From assembly GCA_002369155.1 (NCBI GenBank), contig DFEM01000006.1, forward strand, positions 1 through 10,711: a stretch of 10,711 bases of DNA, written 5' to 3'. How positions within the stretch are numbered: position 1 is the stretch's first letter; each line of letters starts with the position of its first letter. The position numbers and the translations under genes are program-made. Positions 1 to 7,100 of this stretch are shown here, piece after piece. Under the pieces are notes generated by a model. It made no database searches. It was not told the origin of the DNA and saw only the letters and a program-made list of their open reading frames with translations. This DNA comes from Lachnospiraceae bacterium UBA3802 (GTDB taxonomy: Bacteria > Bacillota > Clostridia > Lachnospirales > Lachnospiraceae).

Positions 1-811
1 CATAATTCTTGCAGGCCCAGATAAAACCGCCTTTTGATTTCATAACACGAGCTACGGCATCATCTATAAGTGTATAGAAATATGTAATTCCTGCTGCATC
101 GAATTTTTCTTTGTACTCATTATCAAAGATTTCCTGGAAAATATCTTTGAAATTATGATCGTACTTCTTCGAAATCGTATCCTTTGTTGCAAACCATAAT
201 TCCTGCTTTGTATCAAGAGCATAGTTAAAGCAGGCTCTTGCAAAAGATTCTATGGATTTGTCAATGTTATGAATTCCCTGAATTATTCCGGGACCTTTGA
301 ATTCATGTATTGTAGCTCTTGTTTCATTGCCGTTTTCGTCGGTAAAAACAAGCTCGGCTTTTCCGGGTCCGGGAATCTTCATTTCTGTATTCTTATAAAC
401 ATCGCCGTATGCGTGACGAGCAAGCGTTATAGGTTTTTCCCAGTTCTTAACGCAGGGTTCGATACCTTTAACGATAATGGGCGCTCTGAAAACAGTACCG
501 TCAAGCATGGCACGAATGGTACCGTTGGGTGATTTCCACATTTCTTTGAGGTTGTATTCTTCCACTCTGGCTGCATTGGGTGTGATTGTTGCGCATTTAA
601 CTGCAACACCGTATTTCTTTGTAGCATTTGCGGAATCGATTGTAACCTGATCGTCTGTTTCGTTTCTGTGTTCAAGTCCCAAATCGTAATATTCGGTCTT
701 TAATTCAATATAAGGAAGAAGCAATTCGTCTTTAATCATCTTCCATAAAATTCTTGTCATTTCATCTCCGTCCATTTCAACGAGCGGAGTTTTCATAGTA
801 ATTTTTTCCAT
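1..811 (-). CDS. icd: NADP-dependent isocitrate dehydrogenase, 5' part (runs off the left edge)
   Basis: Oxidatively decarboxylates isocitrate to 2-oxoglutarate with NADP+ in the cytoplasm. I translated the first 270 codons; the family is usually about 400 residues, so the C-terminal third lies outside the window. The sequence closely follows the eukaryote-like homodimeric NADP enzymes (human IDH1 type) rather than the E. coli Icd type: [10 protein letters not shown] near residues 11-20, VKCATITP 71-78, WKSPNGTIR 92-100, ARHAYGDVY 131-139, PGPGK 147-151, DKSIE 184-188, LIDD 248-251 and [10 protein letters not shown] 261-270. The isocitrate-binding residues known in the family are present as S94, N96, R100, R109 and R132, and the catalytic Tyr as Y135. 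The ATG at 811 follows AGAGG with a 5-nt gap. It has its own probable promoter (856-884) and lies downstream of a citrate synthase-like gene, which fits 2-oxoglutarate supply for glutamate. No frameshift is visible in the part seen. Confidence 0.95.
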   Translation of the reverse strand, partial: MEKITMKTPLVEMDGDEMTRILWKMIKDELLLPYIELKTEYYDLGLEHRNETDDQVTIDSANATKKYGVAVKCATITPNAARVEEYNLKEMWKSPNGTIRAMLDGTVFRAPIIVKGIEPCVKNWEKPITLARHAYGDVYKNTEMKIPGPGKAELVFTDENGNETRATIHEFKGPGIIQGIHNIDKSIESFARACFNYALDTKQELWFATKDTISKKYDHNFKDIFQEIFDNEYKEKFDAAGITYFYTLIDDAVARVMKSKGGFIWACKNY

Positions 812-855
812 AAATACCTCTGGTATAAACAAATTTGATTGATAATTATTTAAAA

Positions 856-884
856 AATATATTAATTCCTTATGTTTTTGGCAA
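856..884 (-). promoter_or_regulatory. Probable sigma-A promoter for icd
   Basis: On the minus strand a -35 box TTGCCA (879-884, 5 of 6 to consensus) is followed by a 17-bp spacer and a -10 box TATATT (856-861, 5 of 6). Transcription would start near 849 and give a leader of about 38 nt before the ATG at 811. The -35 box begins two bases past the stop codon of the small membrane protein gene, so icd can be transcribed independently of the genes upstream. The 74-nt gap holds no convincing terminator. Confidence 0.6.
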
Positions 885-885
885 A

Positions 886-1098
886 TTATTTATTCGAAAA
901 ATTATCAATATTGATATTCACTGTATCTTTGTCAGAAGTCTCATCCGGGTTAAATAATTGATGAATAGCTTCTGCTCTCTTTTCTCTTCTCTTTTTTGCT
1001 GCCTTAATAAGAACAATTCCAAAAACAATAAGCAAAGCCACAATAATAACAAATACAGCAAGTCTTCCGAATAAAAATACGTATCCTATATAAGACAT
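886..1098 (-). CDS. Small single-span membrane protein of unknown function (70 aa)
   Basis: I do not recognise a family. One long hydrophobic stretch covers about residues 4-33. It is followed by a strongly basic cluster KKRREKR (35-41) and then a polar, acidic tail (DETSDKD, NINIDN). By the positive-inside rule the N-terminus is outside and the roughly 37-residue tail faces the cytoplasm. The start is well supported: CCGGAGG lies 6 nt before the ATG. It begins 20 nt after the stop of the citrate synthase-like gene, so the two are probably co-transcribed, and it sits directly before icd. The reading frame, ribosome site and composition make it a real gene; the role is unknown. There is no lipobox, no cysteine and no recognisable catalytic motif, so a regulatory or scaffolding peptide is as plausible as anything else. 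Confidence 0.8.
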   Translation of the reverse strand: MSYIGYVFLFGRLAVFVIIVALLIVFGIVLIKAAKKRREKRAEAIHQLFNPDETSDKDTVNINIDNFSNK

Positions 1099-1118
1099 TT
1101 TATCCTCCGGTTTTTTTA

Positions 1119-2546
1119 TTAAATAAATAAAGGCATTCCGTATTCTTCACAAATAACATTAATCTGATTTTCAAGTTCATTATCTGTTAATACGGTAACT
1201 CTTCCTTCTTCGTATTGTTTGTCGACCCATTCCTTTAGTTTAACTACCAAATCATCTTTCTTGGTTAGTTCGGAATCGCCTTTCAAATGATAATGATGAT
1301 TAATCCAATAAGCGATTCCGGCAAGACCGGATGTATTTGAAATTGCACACATTACAGGTCGGTTAAGGAATTTGTCAGTATCAAAAATTGAATAAATCTC
1401 TTCGTTTTTAAGTAAACCGTCAGCATGAATTCCGGCTCTTGTAACATTAAAGTTCTTTCCTACGAAAGGTGTCATGGGAGGAATATGATATCCGATTTCC
1501 TTCTCGTAATACTCGGCAAGTTCGGTAATAACGGTTGTATCCATGCCGTTTAAATCACCTTTAAGCTGGGCATATTCAAATACCATTGCTTCAAGAGGCG
1601 TATTTCCGGTTCTCTCTCCGATACCAAAAAGCGAAGTGTTAATGCCCGAACATCCGTAAAGCCATGCAGTTGTAGAGTTGACAACAGCTTTATAGAAATC
1701 GTTGTGTCCGTGCCATTCAAGTAATTCATGAGGAACACCTGCATTAACATGCAAAGCATAAATAATACCCTGAACACTTCGTGGAATAACGGCACCGGGG
1801 AAGTTTACACCATAACCCATAGTATCGCAAAGACGAATCTTAATGGGTATTTTATATTCATCCATAAGTTTCATAAGTTCCATTGCAAAAGGAACAACGA
1901 AACCGTAAATATCCGATCTTGTAATATCTTCAAGATGACATCTGGGTGAAATACCGCAGTCGAGGCATTGACGGATAATGTTCAAATAATGCTCAAGCGC
2001 TTGTCTTCTCGTCATCTTTAATTTAAGGAATATATGATAATCGGAACATGAAACAAGAATACCTGTTTCCTTCATTCCGATTTCTTTAACCAATTTGAAA
2101 TCTTTTTCGCTTGCTCTGATCCAGCTGGTAACTTCGGGGAATTCATATCCTCTTTCCATACATTTAACAACCGCATCACGGTCTTTTTGAGAATACAGGA
2201 AAAATTCACTCGCACGAATCATACCGTTGGGACCGCCGAGTTTATGAAGATAATCATAGATTGTAACAATCTGTTCGGTAGAATAAGGAGCTCTGGATTG
2301 CTGTCCGTCTCTGAATGTTGTATCCGTAATCCATATTTCTTTTGGCATATTATGAGGAACTATTCTGTCATTAAACGGAATTTTGGGTACCTCAGAATAA
2401 GGAAACATGTTTCTAAAGACATTGGGTTTATCAACGTCTTCCAAAATATACATATGCTCTTCGATTTCCAAAAGATTATTTCTGGAATTTAAAGAAATAG
2501 GACGATTCTGAAAATGTTCATAATCGTTTTGAGAATTGTTTTTCAT
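1119..2546 (-). CDS. Re-type citrate synthase-like enzyme (isopropylmalate/homocitrate synthase family)
   Basis: Predicted to condense acetyl-CoA with a 2-oxo acid, most likely oxaloacetate, giving citrate. It is 475 residues. A TIM-barrel of the DRE-metallolyase (HMGL-like) superfamily spans about residues 68-340. It opens with ITDTTFRDGQQ (73-83; D75 for the metal, R79 and D80 of the R-D-G motif) and contains the metal-binding HGHND (279-283) and the family GERTGN turn (310-315). A linking subdomain with RAGIHADG (370-377) follows. The C-terminus is only about 50 residues beyond this, so the leucine-responsive regulatory domain of LeuA is missing, as in the Re-citrate synthase of Clostridium kluyveri. 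Position upstream of NADP-isocitrate dehydrogenase supports citrate over isopropylmalate as product. The ATG at 2546 follows AGAAGG by 8 nt. The first 60 residues are a polar extension without an obvious motif. Homocitrate or isopropylmalate synthase activity cannot be excluded from sequence alone. Confidence 0.75.
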   Translation of the reverse strand: MKNNSQNDYEHFQNRPISLNSRNNLLEIEEHMYILEDVDKPNVFRNMFPYSEVPKIPFNDRIVPHNMPKEIWITDTTFRDGQQSRAPYSTEQIVTIYDYLHKLGGPNGMIRASEFFLYSQKDRDAVVKCMERGYEFPEVTSWIRASEKDFKLVKEIGMKETGILVSCSDYHIFLKLKMTRRQALEHYLNIIRQCLDCGISPRCHLEDITRSDIYGFVVPFAMELMKLMDEYKIPIKIRLCDTMGYGVNFPGAVIPRSVQGIIYALHVNAGVPHELLEWHGHNDFYKAVVNSTTAWLYGCSGINTSLFGIGERTGNTPLEAMVFEYAQLKGDLNGMDTTVITELAEYYEKEIGYHIPPMTPFVGKNFNVTRAGIHADGLLKNEEIYSIFDTDKFLNRPVMCAISNTSGLAGIAYWINHHYHLKGDSELTKKDDLVVKLKEWVDKQYEEGRVTVLTDNELENQINVICEEYGMPLFI

Positions 2547-2583
2547 TTAATCTACCTTCTTACCGACAATATAAAACGATAAT

Positions 2584-2612
2584 ATTATAGATTAAACTAT
2601 TTAATATCGCAA
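2584..2612 (-). promoter_or_regulatory. Probable sigma-A promoter for the citrate synthase-like gene
   Basis: On the minus strand, TTGCGA (2607-2612, 4 of 6 to the -35 consensus), a 17-bp spacer and a perfect TATAAT (2584-2589) precede the ATG at 2546. The predicted start near 2577 leaves a leader of about 30 nt with its ribosome site. The -35 box lies within the last codons of the upstream LRR protein gene. No terminator separates the two genes, so read-through from the surface-protein operon is also possible. Confidence 0.65.
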
Positions 2613-4123
2613 GAGACAGATTTTACATTTTCAGGTTTTACGTAATCTTCGGGATTGCCTTTATAGGCTATAAGAATGCCGTCACCGACAATTAGATAAT
2701 CGCTTTCCCCGTTCTCGTACCAGTCATTAAGCCATGCTGTTTTCTCAAAAGCCTGGGGTTCAATCTCTGTTACCGTATCTGGAATAACGACTTCATTTAA
2801 ATCATCACAATGATAAAAAGCGCCAAAACCGATGGAACGGACATTTTCGGGTATAACCACTTTTTTTAGTCCGCTTCTGGCAAAAGCGAATTTTCCTATG
2901 TATTTTGTATTCTCGGGAATATTTATCTCTGTCAAATCGGATTTAAGATAAAAAAGATTCTCGGGAATAATATTATTTTCGATGTTTTCTTTAAGAATAG
3001 CATCAAAACTGTTATCGTTTATAGAATTGTCGGATGGATCTGCCAGTTTGATCTTGCTCGGATCCATTAAAACAACTGCTTCATTATTTACGATAATGGC
3101 AGCACCCAATGAATCGTCTTTTGTTATGTCAAAGAATTTCTCTTCGGCTTCTGCTTCTTCTTTAGCTTTTTTCTCAGCGATTTCTTTTGCATAATTTTCT
3201 CTTAAAGTAGATGCAATGTTAATATCATATTCCGCTGAGTAGATGGTGTTAATCTCTTTATCTGTTGCATATTTTTCGGCGTTTGACAATGCGTTTGTAA
3301 GAATGGAGAGTTTTTCACATCCGTCAAAAGCAGAATCAGCTATAAAAGATACTGAGTCGGGAATAAAAATCTGTTCAAGATTTATACAATTTTCAAAAGC
3401 TTTGCTTTGTATTTCTTTGGTGTTAAAAGACAAAGTTACGCTTTTCAATCCTGTTGCGCCGGAAAATGCATAAGCGGGAATTGCACTTACTTTGTCGGAT
3501 ACTATTGTATGTTCCAAATTCTTGCAACCCCAAAAAGCGTAAGGCGATATAGCGCTTACGGTATCGGGAAATACATAAAAATTCTTTTCTCTTCCGGGTA
3601 TCATCTCGTAAACTACAGTCCTGTCGGCTGAATATAATACGCCGTCAAGGCAAGTGAGATATTTGGAATCTTCGCTGACTTCGATTACTTTTAAGTTGTC
3701 ATCGCCCGCAAATAAAGAAGAACCGATTTCGTTAACAGAAGAACCTATATAGATGCTCGATAAAGACGAACAGTTCGCAAAAGCGGAAGCACCGATTTTT
3801 TCCACGGAATCAGGAACAATTATACGTTCCAGATTATCCATTTCCGCAAATGCATTATATCCGATTTCTTTTAAAGATTTCGGAAAAACAACCTTTTTTA
3901 CCGAGGAATTTCCTTCAAATGCCGCAGCGGAAATAACTGTTGTATTTTCGGGAATTATTACTGTCTCATCATACCCAAGGTATTTTACGAGGGTATTTTT
4001 ATCCATTTGAAAATCCTCGCTTACGCCTGTCGCAAAGCCTTTATTAAACGAAGACAGTGCGAAGACGCAAACGAGTATTAATCCTAATGCGGTTAAAGAA
4101 GCAAATACAATTCTTTTCTTCAT
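2597..4123 (-). CDS. Secreted BspA-like leucine-rich repeat protein (508 aa)
   Basis: A surface or exported protein built from LRR_5 (BspA-type) repeats. Residues 1-3 are basic and about 4-25 are hydrophobic, giving a signal peptide or N-terminal anchor; there is no good lipobox. A first block of about eight repeats (62-275) shows the recurring pattern IP.SV..IG..AF..C..L, interrupted at about 150-185 by LDGVLYSADRT. A charged Ala/Glu/Lys helix (307-330) separates it from a second block of about four repeats (388-462). The protein then ends with GDGILIAYKGN and PENVKSVSCDIK, which looks like the start of another repeat. No sortase motif or C-terminal membrane span exists, unlike the larger neighbour. 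It starts 9 nt after the stop of the large LRR gene with only a weak AGG ribosome site overlapping that stop codon, suggesting translational coupling. Such proteins are often adhesins or host/matrix binders; the ligand here is unknown. Confidence 0.85.
   Translation of the reverse strand: MKKRIVFASLTALGLILVCVFALSSFNKGFATGVSEDFQMDKNTLVKYLGYDETVIIPENTTVISAAAFEGNSSVKKVVFPKSLKEIGYNAFAEMDNLERIIVPDSVEKIGASAFANCSSLSSIYIGSSVNEIGSSLFAGDDNLKVIEVSEDSKYLTCLDGVLYSADRTVVYEMIPGREKNFYVFPDTVSAISPYAFWGCKNLEHTIVSDKVSAIPAYAFSGATGLKSVTLSFNTKEIQSKAFENCINLEQIFIPDSVSFIADSAFDGCEKLSILTNALSNAEKYATDKEINTIYSAEYDINIASTLRENYAKEIAEKKAKEEAEAEEKFFDITKDDSLGAAIIVNNEAVVLMDPSKIKLADPSDNSINDNSFDAILKENIENNIIPENLFYLKSDLTEINIPENTKYIGKFAFARSGLKKVVIPENVRSIGFGAFYHCDDLNEVVIPDTVTEIEPQAFEKTAWLNDWYENGESDYLIVGDGILIAYKGNPEDYVKPENVKSVSCDIK
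3134..3205 (-). other. Charged Ala/Glu/Lys helix between the two LRR blocks of the 508-aa protein
   Basis: Residues 307-330 read as an uninterrupted, probably solvent-exposed helix rich in Glu, Lys and Ala (for example EIAEKKAKEEAEAEEK). It joins two beta-rich LRR blocks and may act as a rigid spacer or short coiled coil. This is a structural inference from composition only. Confidence 0.55.
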
Positions 4124-4132
4124 AAAACCAAC

Positions 4133-7100
4133 CTATCTGCCGGAAACTTTTCTCTTCTTCCCGGAAGGAATGCAAAGTGCAAAGAATATAATCGACGCTG
4201 CAAAAAGAGCAATCGAAATGTACCATTTAACGCTTAATCCGTCACCGGTCTTGGGTGTGGATGTAGGTGTGTAGGATACGCTCGAAGTAAGATTCGTTGT
4301 ATCTACATAAATGGTATAAGGCGAGAAGTGAGGAGCAACAAAGTTAATGCAGGGTACACCGTTAATGGTCGTAAACTTGGGATTTAATTCCACAAGCTTT
4401 CCGTTAACAACGTATGCCACTCTGTTATTTCCTGCGTAAGATACCAAATCGTCAGGTATCGGAAGTGTTACGGACACTTTCAAATCCTGAGTATTCTCGA
4501 TTTTAACCGAACCGGTCGAATCATAAAGTGAAATATCCATTGCAACATATTTAATGTTGTCAAGTGAATCGTATTTTGATAACAAAGCATCTTCTATTTC
4601 TGCTTTTGCAGTCTGAGAATCGGTTATCTTTAATACATAATTATCAGAAGAACCGACAACAGAAGCAGATGCTATATTATTATTCGAAAAACCGCCTTTT
4701 GTAAGAGAAACCGTTGTATTGGGTTTAACGGCATTCGAAGTATTCGAATTTCCTGAATTGTTATTACCTGAATTGTTATTCGATTTATTGGATGTATCAT
4801 CTTTATATGTAGCTTTAAGAGTTACATTTTTTGCAGGCATTACAAAATAGTTTGCTGCAAGTTCTGCTTTTACAAGATTTACTCCATCATCGACAACCCA
4901 CTTGTCAAATATCTTTCCGCTTGGAGCATTGTTTGCAAGAATAATGACATTTGCTCCCTGGACATAACTTCCTGAACCTGTTCCGTCAACAACAGTTACC
5001 GTATAAAGTGTAGGAGTGCCGGAATTATTGTTATTACCGCCATTACCATTATTTCCGTTGCTTCCGTTATTATTGCCGTTATTTCCGTTGTTACCGTTAT
5101 TTGAACCGTAATCTTTTTCATACTGAGCATAAACCGTGGTATCTTTGGTAATCTCTTTAAGACTCGGTCTCCATCCGGTGAACTTGTATCCTTCTCGTGA
5201 AGGATCCTTAGGATCGATGGCATCTTCCCCTGCTTTAACTTTTTGAGTATAAAGAACAGAATCATCCCAATCGAGGAAAGTTACAGTATACTCAGCAGTA
5301 ACATCGAAATTCTCATACTGTGTATATATGGTTCTGTTCTCGGTTACATTGTTAATATCACCGAGCCAACCTTCAAATTTATAACCTTCCTGTAAATGAT
5401 CAGGCGCTGCTTTTAATTTGATGAGTTCGCAGTCTTTTCCTTTTTCCACAGTTTCTTTAAGATATTCGGAATTATCAAATGTATCGATAAATCTAACTGT
5501 ATAATAAACTGTTTCTTCAGGATCTTCCTGTCTGTAAATTGCTCTGGTATCAATATCTTTGGTAACATTGCTTAAACCGGTTTCATCCTGCCAGCCGACA
5601 AAAATCCAGCCTTCTTTCGAAGGATCCTTCTTTATTAAATCAAGAGCATTATCGCCTACTTCGACAAGATAAGGACCTGCAAACGGATTATTTACATCAA
5701 CCGAATTGGGATCTGCAGGATCGTTTAAATCATAAAATGTAACATGATATTTGGGCTTAATCTCTTCAAGGATAATATTGGGATAACTGTCAGCATAATA
5801 TGCGGCCGGCGAATCAAGTTCAGCCTTAAAAGTAATCTGCTGAGGATCTTGGTCAAAAGCAGTATTGTCAATTACCGATACGCTTCTTGGAATCTCAACT
5901 ATCTTTATTTTGCTGTTTTTGAAGGCATCGGGTCCTATGGTCGTTGTTCCGTCATTAATAACAACTTTATACAAATCCTGAGTATCTTCGAAGCAGCTCT
6001 TTGGTATCGCTGAGATTTTGCTTTGCGAAAAATCAACTTCGGTTATATAATTGCAATCCTTAAATGCTTCTTCGGCAATGCTTTTAACTCCTTCAAAAGA
6101 AAAAGGATTAATATTGCTTGTTGTATTATTGCTTCCGTTGCCTCTGGAAGCCAAAACTTCAAGTATGGCATTTCTCTGACCGTTAACTCTGGAATAAACA
6201 ATCAGTTCAGAACATTCAAAAGGCGTACTTTCACCGTCTTTGAATTTTATGTCTTTATTAAGATTCTCACATGAAAGAAAAGGAACTTTGCCGAATTCCT
6301 GAAGATCGGACAAAATTTCAACATATGATAAATTATCGCAGTCTTCAAAAGCATAATCTCCCAACGAAGTCAAGCCGTCATTGATCTTGACGTTAGCGAG
6401 ATTATCACAATCTTTAAATGCATAGGGGTCAATCTTTTTGACTCCGTTCATTTCAATCGAGAAAATATCGCTATTGGGCACCATTCCCGTTACAGGATTG
6501 CCGTTTTTATCAAGACCGGAGAAAAGTCCTTCTTTTATCGAAGTTATACCGTCAGGCAAAACAGGTGTGGTAACAGCATAGTAAATATCTTTAACATTCT
6601 GCGGAGTATTGTCATTGGGTAAATTTCCGTTACTAAGCATGTTATATGCCTGCGTTGCGGCAGTAGCATATGTACCGTTCATATAAGGACGGGATGTGGC
6701 AGACAATGTCGAGATGTTTGAAGAAGTAGGTACCTCTGTAAGCTCATTTTCCTTGGTGTTTGAATTATATTTAACGGTTAAATTGCTGGGCCATCCGGTA
6801 TAGAAAGTAATATAAGTCTCGGGTTGTTCGTTATTGTTAATATTATTATCCGGATTCATGGCATACTCGAAAGGAGCGCTGCCCTTCTTTGCATCACCTG
6901 TAAATGTAAGTTTCGGATTTGCACTTAAAGAAGAACATTTGCACTGAGGGCCAACTGTCTGTGTATCAAATGCGTCTTCTCCGATGAGCGAAACATTAAT
7001 AGGCTGTTCAAAAATAACATCTTCGAGATTATGACAGCCCTTAAATGCGCCGGCTTCAATTTCCGTGATATTGGAAGGTATGGTTACTTTCTTGATAACA

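Noticed and set aside
269..675. Two short open frames overlapping the isocitrate dehydrogenase gene
   Set aside because: The minus-strand frame encoding isocitrate dehydrogenase is unmistakable across this stretch; these are out-of-frame readings.
817..827. TACC-AGA-GGTA inverted repeat in the icd leader
   Set aside because: Only four base pairs with a three-base loop; it contains the ribosome site by coincidence and is too weak to call a regulatory hairpin.
886..1098. Reading the 70-aa protein as a gamma subunit of a decarboxylase sodium pump
   Set aside because: Size and single span would fit, but no diagnostic residues are visible and no alpha, beta or biotin-carrier genes are nearby.
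2187..2492. 101-codon open frame on the plus strand inside the citrate synthase-like gene
   Set aside because: It lies opposite a clearly conserved coding region, its product has no recognisable features, and it has no ribosome site of note. It is a shadow frame.
2547..2640. Frameshift as the cause of the short C-terminus of the second LRR protein
   Set aside because: None of the frames past the stop continues an LRR pattern; the sequence turns into an A+T-rich promoter region at once.
5114..5746. CRISPR-like or insertion-sequence repeats in the repetitive part of the large gene
   Set aside because: The similarity is at protein level (InlB B repeats), with no identical DNA repeats, no regular spacers and no transposase.
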